The notes: generated by a model not told the origin, from the sequence alone. 64,000 nt of DNA from Tilletia caries (GCA_032718865.1 JALUTQ010000039.1:806001-870000), one strand, 5' to 3'. Shown: positions 25,120 to 36,222, numbered from the stretch's first letter. Program-made: numbers and translations.

Positions 25120-25861
25120 GATGTGTTCTCACACTTTGACATGTCAGAATGCAGCAATCAAATAGAAGGTGTTGTACTTCATTATGCTTTCACTCCTCGC
25201 TGAATGCAGGCATAGGAGCATGACTGAGGATGTCGAGAGGAAGACTGTGTAAAATGGACAACTTCGACTTTGGAATTTCTTGATTTCGAGAACAGGACGA
25301 GATGATGAAGGCTGTATGTATCAGGGTCGTGAGCGAGAAAGGGATGACAGGGAAGGGATACAGGCCAAGCTGGAACCGGATATCCTCGGATTCGCTAGTG
25401 GTCCAATGTAGAAGGTCCGACAACCTTGGAAATCCTGAGAGTGATCCAGCTCCACCGAGGGAGATCGGGTCGGTCGGATGTGTATGGCGTGTGCAATTAG
25501 AGTACAGGGTGGAAAGGGGGGTACTGAAAGGGGATGGGCGGATGGATGGAGGGCGGACGTCCTGTTCCGAAGTGGTCGAAAAGGTAGTCCAACAGTAGCG
25601 TGCCACCGAAACCTCACTCGAAAAGCCGAGCGAGACGAATGGCTACCGCCAGCCGAAGAATCCGATGGGCGAGGGGCTGAGGGAAGGGTTGGACCCAGTC
25701 GTGCGGAGCTGAGCTCGAAAGAGGGATACGCATCGAGGGGGATTAAAATGGGGGGTAAAAGAACAAAAAGGGGGAAGAGAGTTTCATCCGCGTGGTTGAA
25801 GGCAAAAGGCTTGAGGGGCGTCGACCAGCAAATGGTGGGCGTGGGCGCTGGAGGGATGCGC
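25120..25861. other. Intergenic, no gene seen
   Basis: Contains the 3' ends of the converging acetyltransferase and small mitochondrial-protein genes. Open frames on both strands (25190-25906) show no splice structure or recognisable family. Confidence 0.5.
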
Positions 25862-26259
25862 CTATTGCTGCTGTGCAGACATAGAGGTCATACCCTGGAG
25901 AGTTGATACGGGACTTGAGTAGCGGCTGTTCAAGAAATGAGAGTGACAGATGAGTCAGCGCAGGGGCACGACATCAACCAAATAGATAAGAAAACTCACC
26001 GGTTCTTGGAGAAGACACGGTCGCCCTCGATGAAGAACTTCTCCTCAGAGGCTGCGCCGGCCTGGGCGGCGGCGTTGGACCCACGGTGCGAAATGGTGCT
26101 GGACGCAGATGCGGCGAGGGGGCTTGATGCGCCACCAGCGGGGTTGGTGGGTGTGGCAGCGGCGACCTTGGAGGTGTGGACGCTGCGACGGAAGGCGGCG
26201 AGGGCACCGGCGGCTGAGGAAGCCGAGGAGGAAGAGCGACGTGCGGCGGCGGCGATCAT
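25862..26259 (-). CDS. Small probable mitochondrial protein
   Basis: Exons 26259-26000 and 25925-25862 give 107 aa. The N-terminus (MIAAAARRSSSS...FRRSVHTS) is rich in Arg, Ser and Ala with no acidic residues, typical of a mitochondrial presequence ending in a cleavage-like RSVHTS. The mature part is short, Ala/Ser-rich, then EEKFFIEGDRVFSKN. I do not recognise the family. A TATA box lies about 150 bp upstream (26407-26414). Confidence 0.6.
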
Positions 26260-26406
26260 ATTGTTATTTGCTTTTGCGGTTGGGTTGAGGATGGAGTTGT
26301 TGGTTTGAAAGAAATAGACCAGCTATGAGTGTGAGTGGTGTAGAGACTTTGACTGAGAGTGCGTGGGTGGGAGCGCGGGCGGGCAGGGAGGGTGCACAAG
26401 AGCTAG

Positions 26407-26414
26407 TATTTATA
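26407..26414 (-). promoter_or_regulatory. TATA box of the small mitochondrial-protein gene
   Basis: TATAAATA on the minus strand, about 150 bp before the ATG at 26259. Confidence 0.5.
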
Positions 26415-26549
26415 CTTGCTGTCGACCCCCCGCAGACCACAACCCACCCTTTGTGGTTTCTCATCTCACCAGCGTCGATTCCATCTTTGGACCACGGCCA
26501 TCGAGCACTTTGTTATGGGGCCCGGGTTCGTCATTCGTAATGCGCCTAC

Positions 26550-27770
26550 TGGGACATTGTAATGCCCATTTTTAGAGCTTGCCTCGTTCCTGTCGCACTC
26601 ACCGGGGAAGACGGGGTCATTGGGAGGCGAAAAATGGGTCCCAATGATACCATTTATCGACCCATTTGAATTTTTTAGCCAAATGCGAGCATTTCTCAGA
26701 GCATTTCAAAGCCGTCCATTTGCATGCCGCTGGTTACCGGCTGTCTACCGTCCCTGGTTGGCAACAGCCGTTTCTCCCCGCGAATGGTTAGTGAAGCCCA
26801 CGTGGAATTTTTTTATGTTAAGTCCGAACCGTCCCTGCAGCAAAAATGGAGCAAGGTGATCGTGAAAAAAAAGACGCAACAACGTCGTTTAACGCGATTT
26901 CTACGTAGGAGTGACGAGAATGGATGACAAGCTGAGGATGTAGTCACCCGTGTGCAGGCTTGTAGGGACAGGGGGCTGCAACCTGAGGACACCAGGACGG
27001 ACGGGTGTCCGCACAGACGGACAAACGGGTGACGCCGCCAGGAACGGTGAGGCGGTGAGGATGGAGCGGCAGTGACCCGATGCACACACAGGGCGGTCAT
27101 TTGCGCGACCATTTTTTGAGCTTGACAAATGCTCGCATTTGTGGAAGCATTCGAAAAAAAAGCATTGGAAAGCAGGACGGAAAAGCATTTGGCTGGGGGC
27201 CCCAAATGACCCCATTTGTTACTAATAAGAAATGGTCGACAAATGAATGCGTTATCCGCGGTGACTGTGCCCCTGCGCTCTGCCCGCCTCTCCTTCACCT
27301 TGCTTTTACCTTTACAGACCCTTTTTTATCGCTACAGCCAGAGTGCTGAAGTCTGAACCCTGTAAAAAGCCTAGGATGCTGGGAAATGTTGGATGGTGCC
27401 ATGCAGCATGCTGGGTCCACCGCCCGACGCCCATGGCCGATGCCCTCTTGCCCTCCCCCTGCTGCTGGGAACGGCTCGCTCGCTGACCGCTGGGCGCTGC
27501 TGGGTCTCCCGTCTCTCACTCGGCAGAGATTTTATGAGGGCGATGATCGCTGATCAAACTGAGGTATTTTGCATTTGACGGCTGGCGCTATGACGACAAG
27601 GACGGGCCGCTCCCCGACACAGGTCCAGTGCGTCGGAGAAGGCGGGAACATGCAAGATAAAGAAATTGGTTTTGGCTTGTGCCAAGGGGGCCTGCATCCG
27701 GCAGATAGCGCCGCGCTCACGTGATCTGTAACTCTGTTATGCCGTATGCGTTATGCCCGATCCTTGACTC
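26550..27770. other. Intergenic, CATTTG/CAAATG-rich
   Basis: No gene found. Between 26620 and 27260 the words CATTTG, CAAATG and AAATGGG recur many times, mainly in two clusters (26620-26730 and 27110-27250) in opposite orientation. AAATGGGTC and GACCCATTT form a perfect 9-bp inverted pair around 26633-26670. This may be a decayed inverted-repeat element, but no clear ends or target duplication were seen. Confidence 0.35.
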
Positions 27771-28052
27771 AGTTGTGAAACGACGGAGCTAAGGTCAGCT
27801 CAACGTCGGCTGTGACCCGAAGGGCGTAGTCACTGCCACTCACCGTTTGGACGGGAGGTTTCTTTGATGCTCTGGCTTGACAACTCGTTGGTTCAGTAGA
27901 TCTCGCGTTGGATTGATGGTGGTAAGAGAAGACAAAGAAAGAGTGTGGTGCGTGGGAAGAACTACTGGAATGAGACGGGCCTGAGACTCAGGAGACTGCT
28001 AATGAGGGGATGACCGCCAGGGAAAGGGAAGACCCGGAGCCGTCTATCAACA
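27771..28052 (-). repeat. Copia 3' LTR
   Basis: 282 bp, begins TGTTGATAGACGG on the coding strand. Identical to the 5' LTR. Preceded on its coding-strand 5' side by the polypurine tract at 28064-28053. Confidence 0.95.
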
Positions 28053-28064
28053 CTCCCACCTCTC
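28053..28064 (-). other. Copia polypurine tract
   Basis: GAGAGGTGGGAG directly abuts the 3' LTR, the expected site for plus-strand DNA priming. Confidence 0.8.
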
Positions 28065-31000
28065 AGTGACCGTGAGCATTTGCTCCCTCGCCGTTTGCAG
28101 GTGGTGGTTCGATCTGTAATCGTAATCGTGCATCATGAAGTCGTGAACCGGTGAACGGCTTCGTGCAGACGTCCGAAGGATTCTCCTTCGTGTCCACTCG
28201 CTCCACCGTGAGCTTCCCCATTTCCACCGACTCGCGAACGGCGCGATCAAGGCTCGGCAAGCTACTAGAGTTACCACTTTTCTGCGAAATAGTATAGTCA
28301 AGTTATAGTGAGTGGTCACCTCGCCGGGAAATAGTATAGTCAAGTGAGAAATAGCTACTATAAAAACGAATAGTTACTATTTCAGCCATGCAAAATTTTG
28401 GTTGGCTTTTCGCTGAAATAGCCACTATAGTTACTTCCAGCAGCTACCTGTGACTGGTTCAGCACGAAGTGAGATCGAAATAGTCACTATATGTGGCTAT
28501 AAGTGACTGGAGCTACTATATAGTAACTATCCAGCAGCTGTCTCAGCCAGCCCCTGTCCAACACAAAAAGTTACATTTGGGTGAAATAGTCACTATATGT
28601 GGCTATGAGTAACTGAAATAGCGACTATATGTGACTAGGAGTAGCTGGAGCTACTACATAGTGACTATCTAGCGGCTATATCAGCCAAGTGCGATTTTTT
28701 TCATAACTATTTCAACTATTAGTTACTCCGCGCCGATCTGAAAAAGTTATAGCTACTATTTTTTCTAGGCGGCTTCGCCGCCCAAAGTATAGTCAAGTTA
28801 TCACTATTAGTTATAACTATATAGTTATCATAGTTACATAGTGAAGATAGTTGCTGAGCCTTGGGCGCGATAGAGCACGTCGATGTGCTTCGTCCGTCGA
28901 TGGTCGTGAGGGTTGGTCGCTAGTGATCGGCAGCCTTCATTATCGGTGAAAAGCTTGACCGCACCGCCGGGCCAGAGACCGAGCTCGCCGAGGAGTGTTT
29001 TGATCCAAAGGCCTTCTCGCAATCCCTCGCAGAGGGCCATGTACTCGGCCTCAGTGGTGCTCAAAGCCACCGTGGGCTGAAGCCGAGAGGACCAAGTCAC
29101 CGGGTTGCCGAACAAGTAGTAGACGAATCCCGTCGTGCTTCTCCTTGTGTCGACATCGTTCGCGTAGTCGGCATCGCAAAAAGCCGACCAGCGGGGCGTC
29201 AGGATTCCTGCCGGCGCGATACGTGAGCTTGTGATCCGCCGTCTTCCGCAGGTACCGAAAAGCTTGCGTGGTGAGCGCAAAGTGCTCTTCGGTGGGTGCT
29301 GACTGAAATCGGCCGAGGGCATTGGCCGTGAAGATGAGGTCGGCACGAGTTGTTGCTGCTATCCACTTGAGGCACCCCACACGCTGCGCATATGCGCGCG
29401 TCAAATCAGGATCGATCTCCGAAAGCTCCGTTGCGCGCATCGGCAGCTTCGGAGGCGTCGGCATCTTGCTACCGAATTCCTTCGAGAGGCCAAAACGAGC
29501 AAGAGCCGCTTCAATATATGCCGTCTGTGAGAGTGTCGCTGTGCCTGCCTCAAAATCGCGCTCGATCTTGATGCCGAGGAAGTGACGAACCTCGCCGCCG
29601 TCGGTGACCTTGAACTTGGACTTGAGGTAGGCCTTCTCCTGTTTCATTGTTGTGTGATCTGGAGCAAAAACAAGAATGTCGTCGACGTAGATGAGTATGA
29701 TGACGAGACTCCCGTTCTTGAGTTTCCGAGAGTACACGCAATTCTCCGAGAAGCACCTGCTGTATCCTCGAGACGCCAAAGAATGGTGAAGCTTTGTGTT
29801 CCATGCGCGGCCTGCCTGCTTCAGTCCGTAGAGGGGCTTCAGCAGCTTCAGCACCCGATCGCTTTTCTCGTAGCCGGGTGGCTGGCGCATGTAGATTTCC
29901 TCGTCAAGGTCGCCTTGGAGATACGCCGTCACGACGTCGAGCTGGTGGATGAGGAGCTTGTACTGGATTGCAATCGAGAGCAAGGTCCGCACCGTGTCGA
30001 GTCGTGCCGTGGGCGCAAAGGTCTCGGTGTAGTCTTGGCCGGGGATCTGCGAAAATCCCTGAGCTACTAGCCGAGCCTTGTGCCTGTCGGCGTTCCCATC
30101 CTCATTCAGCTTCAACTTGTAAACCCATCTGCACCCAATTGCCTGCCGATCCTTCGGCAGCGCCACCTCTACGCATGTACCAAATTGCTCCAAAGCAGCG
30201 AGCTGCTCCATCTCAGCTGCTTCCCATTGTGCCCAATCACCACGGCGCTGCGCCTCCTTGCGCGTGGCCGGTTCCAGCACCACGCCATCTGCGCTGGTGC
30301 GCAGCTGCTCTGATCCCGATGCCGAGAACGCAAAGGCGGACATTGCTAATGCGACGTTGCCGGAGGCCTTGCCCATGCGGGCGAGATGCCTCCGCTCCGC
30401 GCGCAGAGCGCGTTCGCTGAGCGCCTCGACCGGTCGGTCCTCGTCGAAAGCAGCTTCGTCCGGCTGTGCTGGCACGAACGAGTTGGCGGCGAAGGGAACT
30501 TGACGGGGGAAGTTTGGACTCGCTTCGGGGGTGTCCCATATGAGCTGGAGCTCGTGCGGGGGCCGCTCGTCTTGCACCGGGGAGGCGAAGATGTCGTCCA
30601 GATTGAGGTGCTCGAGCTCGAAGGGGTCGGGACTGATTGTCCTGGCCCGTTCTTGAACCGGAGTCGAGGGCTGGGCGCGAGTGATGGTAGGGGCCGGCAC
30701 ACTTGCCTCCTCTTGTCCTGGGGGAGAAACAAGCTGCTCTGTGGTATCAGCAGCTGATGCTCCCACCGATCTTTGGACCTCAACGCCTACCTCAACGTGT
30801 GCCTGCTCCACAGGCTCCTCGCCTGCGACCAGCTCCCAAGCAACCTCTGTTGGCTCCGCCGCTACTCCATGCTTCATGTTGCTGAGTAGCTCGTCCCAAT
30901 ACAAGCGATCCTCATCGAAGCGCACATCCCTGGAGTATTGAATGGGTTTGGTGGTGTTGGTTGGCGTCCAGATTTGCCACGCCTTGTGGATGTCGGAGTA

Positions 31001-32473
31001 ACCGATGAACATTCCGCGAACAGCTCGAGCCGACAACGTCTTGCCAGCAGTCCGCTGTGCGGGATGCACTTTCAGCCACGCCACACATCCCCACACCCGC
31101 AGCATCGAGAGATCCGGATCCTTGCCAGTCCACTTCCTCTCTGGCATGTCGTTCTCGATGGCGGTGTTCGGAGTTCGATTGAGCTGGTACACTGCTGCTG
31201 TGACCGCCAGTGGCCACCAAGCCAGGTCCGCGCGGGCTGCCATGAGCATAGCGCGGGCCCTGTCCTGCAGTGTTCTGTTGGCTCGCTCGACCACTCCGTT
31301 TTGCATGCTCGAGTATGGTGCCGTGAGCTGCCTTGCAATGCCTTCTGTATTGCACCATTCCTCGCATGCCTTTGACTCGAACTCCCCGCCTCCGTCCGTC
31401 CTTAGCTTCTTGACGCTTCGCTCCTGCTGCACGCTCTCGCGCTTTGCCCACACCTTGAGCTGGGAGAAAGCGTCCGACTTGCGGACCAGTGGGATGGCCC
31501 AGTATTTGCGCGAGTAGTCGTCCACTATGGTGAGGACGTAGAGGGGTGCGCCGGGGGTGACCGTGTCCGTGGGACGAACCGGTCCGACCAGGTCTGCGTG
31601 AACAAGATCCAGGGCACTCGTTGCCCGGTTGGTGGAGCTGTAAAACGGAAGCCTGGCCATCTTGGCTTCGACACAGGTATCGCAAACCTGCGTGTCCTTG
31701 AAGAAAGCCGAGACCGGCTGTGGGGTGATCCCCACCTCCGCGACCTTCGCGAAGGACCTCATGGCAAAGCGACCTGGGTGACCAAGTCGACGATGCCATC
31801 TGAGGATGAGACCGCGCACGCCGCCGATTGCCTCGGGCGCACGTCTCTTTTGACCGTCGGACGAGCCAGCAGGAGGCGTAATCGCACCCTGTGCGACCTG
31901 CTGTGGTATGTCGTCCTGTCGTTGGCCGGCGACAGATTGCGACTCTGTTGTGGTTGAGCCGACCGACTCATCGAGGTGAATAGGGCGCGATCCATCGTTC
32001 ACCCGGTGCCCGAGAAGCGCCATGGCAATCGGGCTGCTCGAACTGTTGATATCAGACACCACTGTGGTGATACCCGCCTCTGTGTCCGTCGATGCATGCA
32101 GCAGATTTCCATTCTTATCAGCAATGGTAGCACCCTTCTTCCCGAAGGTTACTGTGAGCCCCAGTCGCTGCAACGCCGGTACCGAGAGGAGGCAAACCTT
32201 GAGCTCGGGAACCAGCAAGACATCGGAAAGCTGTGCCGTCTCGATGGATTGACCGTGCCAGACAGTGAGATTGACGCTTCCACTGCCATGGACTTTGAGA
32301 AGCGATCCGTCCGCAACTTGGACGGCCGCTATCGATGCCGGCCGCACGATGTTTACGAGTATGGACTCGTTGGGAGTCATATGATGACTGGCTCCCGAGT
32401 CCAACACCCATATTCGGCGGCGGCGCTTCAGGGATGGTCCAACGCACAAGGCGCGAGCCACCCCTGCCTCTTC
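28063..32473 (-). pseudogene. Copia pol (protease-integrase-RT-RNase H), broken in RNase H
   Basis: Continues in the gag frame after an amber codon. Order seen: protease VLDSGASHHM; integrase HHCC zinc region (HRRLGHP...CDTC) and DDE residues (HADLVGPV, LRTDGGGEF, VVERANRTL); reverse transcriptase (GCRWVYKLK, QGFSQIPGQDYTETFAP, LYGLKQAGRAW, catalytic IYVDDILVF). RNase H starts in frame, but an extra T in a five-T run near 29178 shifts the frame just before the CDADYANDV motif. The shifted frame continues with STTEAEYMAL and TKHIDV. A 616-bp insertion then separates it from the last RNase H part (28239-28063, AVRESVEMGKLTVERV... to the stop). Everything up to the RT active site is intact. Confidence 0.93.
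28248..28863. mobile_element. hAT-like MITE nested in copia RNase H
   Basis: 616 bp with 13-bp terminal inverted repeats (CAAGGCTCGGCAA at 28248-28260; CAAGGCTCAGCAA reading inward from 28863; one mismatch) and an 8-bp target duplication GGCGCGAT (28240-28247 and 28864-28871). An 8-bp duplication and CA-starting ends fit the hAT superfamily. The body is AT-rich and full of related short words such as AGTCACTATA and GTGGCTAT in both orientations. No coding capacity. It interrupts the RNase H frame after TKHIDVLYRA. Confidence 0.85.
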
Positions 32474-33604
32474 CTATTGACCAGATCCACCACTGGGCGG
32501 GGGATAAGGGCAGTCGGCCACTCTGTGCCCCTTGATGTCGCATCGGAAGCATTTGACGTCATTGTTGGGCGACTTCTTCTGGCTGTTCTGACCGTATTTG
32601 CCTTTCTTGTTGTCCTTGGCGCGGGCCGGCTTCTGATTCTGGAAGACCGCGAGCGCAGTCGCATGCTGCGCAGCCGCTTCCACTCCGTGAAGGCGAGTCT
32701 CCTCAGTGATCAAAGCCTGAACAACCGACTCAAAGGTACGGCCAGTGACGCCGGAGTCCATTGAGTGCTGAGTGCTGACGAAGGGGCCGTACTTGGCGTC
32801 CAAGGCGTCCAGAAGGTAAACCCGTTTTCGACCGTCCGTAAGGATCATCTCAGCGCCGTACGCCCGAGTGTAGAGACCGTCCAGACGTGCGATGAGCTTC
32901 GCGCAGGTCTCGCCGTTCTGCTTGATGGTCATCAAGTCACGGGTGACCTGGTTCTGCGAAGCCTCGTCGGTGCGCTCGATGGGAGACCGCAGCTTGTCGT
33001 AGATCGCCGAACCACGCTTCTCTCGTGTCTTGCCGGTGACGAACGAGGTGATGCTGGCGGCCACCGGCTCCGAGAGACTTTGCCAGACGAGTGTGCCGAG
33101 TGCCACATCGAGCTCGTATGAGTACTCGGGATCGCTGGCCGTGATTTCGCCAAGGAGTGTCTCTTCAGCGAACGCGACATTCTGGATGAGGAGAAGGACA
33201 GCTCCCTTCCACGTTCCCCAGTTCTCGGCGCCCCGGAGCTTGACCACCGTCCCAATGCTTCGCATCGGGGTCTCGAGGGGTCCGCGACGGTACGACCGTT
33301 CCGTATCGACGGCAGACGCCGGGGCCGAAAGGTTGGGGCGGGCTTGAATATTGAGCTCGGCCGATGGGGGCATGTGAGTGCCAGCTTGGGAGGAAGAGTG
33401 ACCAGACGGGCTCAGCTGAGCCTGAGCCTCGTCAACGCTCATGCCTTGGAATGCCGCATGCATCCGAACGTAGGATTGGTACTCGGCGGCGGACAGAGAA
33501 TGGGCTCGGCCGGCTCCGACGTTCGCTCGTGCGCCTGTGTCCGGGATGCTGCGTGATTCCGTGCCTTGTTCCATGTTGTCGTCAATGAGAGTATCTGGGC
33601 TCAT
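32474..33604 (-). CDS. Copia Gag
   Basis: 376 codons starting only 4 nt inside the 5' LTR boundary. Residues about 100-300 resemble the UBN2/Gag region of copia elements (ENWGTWKGAVLLLIQ, then LIARLDGLYTRAYG). A CCHC zinc knuckle, CFRCDIKGHRVADC, sits at about residues 352-365. The ORF ends at a UAG (32476-32474) preceded by CAA, and the next in-frame codons continue straight into protease without another stop, so the pol proteins are probably made by stop-codon readthrough. The start codon lies within the primer-binding site. Confidence 0.92.
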   Translation of the reverse strand: MSPDTLIDDNMEQGTESRSIPDTGARANVGAGRAHSLSAAEYQSYVRMHAAFQGMSVDEAQAQLSPSGHSSSQAGTHMPPSAELNIQARPNLSAPASAVDTERSYRRGPLETPMRSIGTVVKLRGAENWGTWKGAVLLLIQNVAFAEETLLGEITASDPEYSYELDVALGTLVWQSLSEPVAASITSFVTGKTREKRGSAIYDKLRSPIERTDEASQNQVTRDLMTIKQNGETCAKLIARLDGLYTRAYGAEMILTDGRKRVYLLDALDAKYGPFVSTQHSMDSGVTGRTFESVVQALITEETRLHGVEAAAQHATALAVFQNQKPARAKDNKKGKYGQNSQKKSPNNDVKCFRCDIKGHRVADCPYPPPSGGSGQ

Positions 33605-33608
33605 AACC
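33595..33608 (-). other. Copia primer-binding site, half-tRNA(iMet) type
   Basis: GGTTATGAGCCCAG immediately follows the 5' LTR. It is complementary to CTGGGCTCATAACC, the anticodon stem-loop of eukaryotic initiator tRNA-Met, not to a tRNA 3' CCA end. Drosophila copia and yeast Ty5 are known to prime from a cleaved half of this tRNA at the same region. The gag ATG (33604-33602) is the part that pairs with the CAU anticodon. Confidence 0.85.
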
Positions 33609-33890
33609 AGTTGTGAAACGACGGAGCTAAGGTCAGCTCAACGTCGGCTGTGACCCGAAGGGCGTAGTCACTGCCACTCACCGTTTGGACGGGAGGTTTC
33701 TTTGATGCTCTGGCTTGACAACTCGTTGGTTCAGTAGATCTCGCGTTGGATTGATGGTGGTAAGAGAAGACAAAGAAAGAGTGTGGTGCGTGGGAAGAAC
33801 TACTGGAATGAGACGGGCCTGAGACTCAGGAGACTGCTAATGAGGGGATGACCGCCAGGGAAAGGGAAGACCCGGAGCCGTCTATCAACA
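33609..33890 (-). repeat. Copia 5' LTR
   Basis: 282 bp, identical to the copy at 27771-28052. Its outer edge abuts the target duplication GACTC at 33891-33895. Confidence 0.95.
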
Positions 33891-34010
33891 GACTCGACGG
33901 AGAAAGGCTCCGAGCATGCCATCTTCTCTCCCATCGAAACGTTCATCATGCATGGGCCAGGCCAGGACCACGACCTCCAGCTCGACTCCGACCCTGCAAC
34001 GACCATCAGG

Positions 34011-35750
34011 ATGGCCTCCAAGGACGCAGCGTTGCCCGCGCAGGGAAACGGCTCCAGTTTCGATATCAGTCAGTGCAAATATTGACCGAGGTAGACACGA
34101 TTCTCATGGCCTGACAGTCTCCTTCCTATTCTCTTTGTTCTGTCATAACGAACCATGCCCACTCTTCAGCTAAGGACAAATTCAACTTGACTACGTTCTG
34201 TGCGTTTTTGCCATGCCCAAGAGAGGCAAGCGCATGGCTACCGCTCGCATATGATATGGAAGCTGACTCTTCCTTCCGTTTCTCTTCCCCCCCCCCCTAG
34301 CTGGCAGACTCCAGCACTTCTTCAGCGTCACATCCCCTCTCACCCTCTTCGCCAGCACCAGCAAACTCGTAGACGCTCGTAAGCTCGTAGACGATACCGA
34401 GGCGCAGTTCCCCCGAGACCGCAGAAGGGGCCAGTACGTCGTCAGCCGAGAGCAGGCGGAGAAGTACTGGAAGGCACAGCAACTCGTCCAGAGCTCGGTC
34501 CATCCTGACACGTGAGTGGCTCGGTACATACGCAATCGTATCTGGCCTTGATGACAGGGCGAATTCCTGAACTCTTTTGATACAGCGGAGATGTTGTTCC
34601 GCTGCCATTCCGCATGGCGTCCTTTGTCCCCACCAATCTCCTCGTTGTTGCAGGTATGCTCGGCGCCAACACCCTCCGGTCCACGGTAAGCTTATCACCA
34701 TCATCTCAGCCTTTCCAACCCATTCTTCCGCGCATTCAGGCTGAATTTATGAACTGCAACTCTCTCGCTCGCAGATCTTCTGGCAATGGGCCAACCAAAG
34801 GTTAGTTTTATAATCCCGGGCCCTCGTCGGAAGTTATTCACAGACTTAACCCTCTACGCATCTTCAAATCATCAGCTTGAACGTCCTGGTCAACTACAAC
34901 AATGCGCCCGCGACCTCTCCCCTGACGATGACGGAGATCGGAACGGCATATGTGGGCGCCACCTCGGCGGCTTTGGGCATAGCCATTGGCATGACTCGCG
35001 GTGTTCCACACCTGCCAGTCAGTCAGGGCACTAAGCTCGTCCTCGGTCGATTGGTACGTCTTGCTACCTGATCCAGTATTCATGACAAACGCTCACTGCT
35101 GTGTTATATTACAGGTACCATTCTTTTCGGTAGCAACCGCTGGAGTGGTGAACTGTGAGTAGGCACGCAGTCCGACACCCAAACTGCCATAAGCAACAAG
35201 TGAACGCCCGAATGAGCATCTGATTCTTCCTCTCAACCTTTTTCGCACTGACAGTGAGCTGCATGCGCTGGAAGGAACTCGTCGAGGGAATCCCAGTCTA
35301 CTACCGAGACGAAGACGGCGAACGACACAAAATAGGCGATTCAGCCGCTGCAGGCCGCCGAGCTGTTGGACTGACAGCCGCCTCTCGAATCCTAACCAAC
35401 AGTGAGTTCATACTCAGCATTCCCGTGGTTTCCTTTATCCAGAAGATCGTCCAAACTCATCTCTTTCACTTTTGTGCCCGCACGCAATTCAAGTCCCAAC
35501 GCTCATCCTACCGCCCCTAATGTTGAGCTACCTCCAACGCAAACGCATCGTACCCGCCAGCGGCATGTGGGCCAAAGTAGCCGACCTCGGCCTGATCGGG
35601 ACCTCGCTCCTCGTCTTCTTGCCCCCGGCCTTGGCCAGCTCGCCCCAGACCTCGACCGTTCGGCCGGCGGCGCTCGAGAGTCGGTTCCATGATGTCAAGG
35701 ATAAGGAGGGCAGGGCTGTTGAGGTTCTTGAGTTCAACAAGGGTCTTTAG
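34011..35750 (+). CDS. Sideroflexin family mitochondrial carrier
   Basis: Nine exons: 34011-34068, 34170-34199, 34301-34511, 34586-34685, 34775-34800, 34876-35053, 35115-35154, 35255-35401, 35494-35750. They total 1047 nt, giving 348 aa, the usual sideroflexin size. Seen: FNLTTFSGRLQHFFSVTSPLTLFAS at the N-terminal side (split over exons 2-3), an HPDTGD turn, FRMASFVPTN, and the family signature region FWQWANQSLNVLVNYNN, followed by four or five hydrophobic segments. Members sit in the mitochondrial inner membrane and transport serine or related amino acids (human SFXN1; yeast FSF1). The gene looks intact, but the copia insertion ends only 120 bp upstream of the ATG, so its promoter or 5' UTR has probably been changed. 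Confidence 0.93.
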
Positions 35751-36222
35751 AGGGAGGGTATAGGAGGGGCCTGGCAAAACAGGCACGCATACTAAGACGG
35801 ATGGACGATCGGAAGATTCACCCTCGATGCCACACATCTCGCCCCGAACTCGACGCTCAATATTCAATCATCAATAACTCCCTCAAACCGGAGCGCGGAA
35901 CTGGACCAGGCCAGACCAGGCGAGCAGGGATATCCAATAGAGTCCGTGTTGCAGAGAAGGGATTGGCCTTCCTTGTCTATAGATACGATAGAGCTATGGT
36001 TATAACCTAATTATACGAAAGATCCTGGAGGGTTGTGGGTCTATGAATGTAGAGATCCCAAGTTAAAGATGATGAACGGGCGCGAGATCGCGCAGCAGAC
36101 AAGAGTCCTATGTATGTGCAGGTGAAGTAGGAAGGGTACAATCCAAGACGAGATCCAAGCGAAGGAGAGAGATAGAATGAAGGCGAAGACGAAGAATGGC
36201 CCAAATAGAGCAGCGCGGGGTA
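35751..36222. other. Intergenic between converging genes
   Basis: 3' flanks of the sideroflexin and esterase genes. No ORF or repeat of note. Confidence 0.6.

Larger units (their letters stand above)
27771..33890 (-). mobile_element. Ty1/copia LTR retrotransposon, young, nested insertion
   Basis: 6120 bp, transcribed on the minus strand. Two 282-bp LTRs (27771-28052 and 33609-33890) are identical by eye. The element is flanked by a 5-bp duplication, GACTC (27766-27770 and 33891-33895). Order: 5' LTR, gag, protease, integrase, reverse transcriptase, RNase H, 3' LTR, the copia order with integrase before RT. The polypurine tract is GAGAGGTGGGAG (28064-28053). The LTR ends on the coding strand are TG...CT rather than TG...CA. 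RNase H carries a 1-nt frameshift and is interrupted by a 616-bp hAT-like element, so this copy cannot encode a complete polyprotein. It lies 120 bp upstream of the sideroflexin start codon, pointing away from it. Confidence 0.95.

Noticed and set aside
30237..31799. Extra ORFs within the copia pol region on both strands
   Set aside because: Shadows of the pol reading frame.
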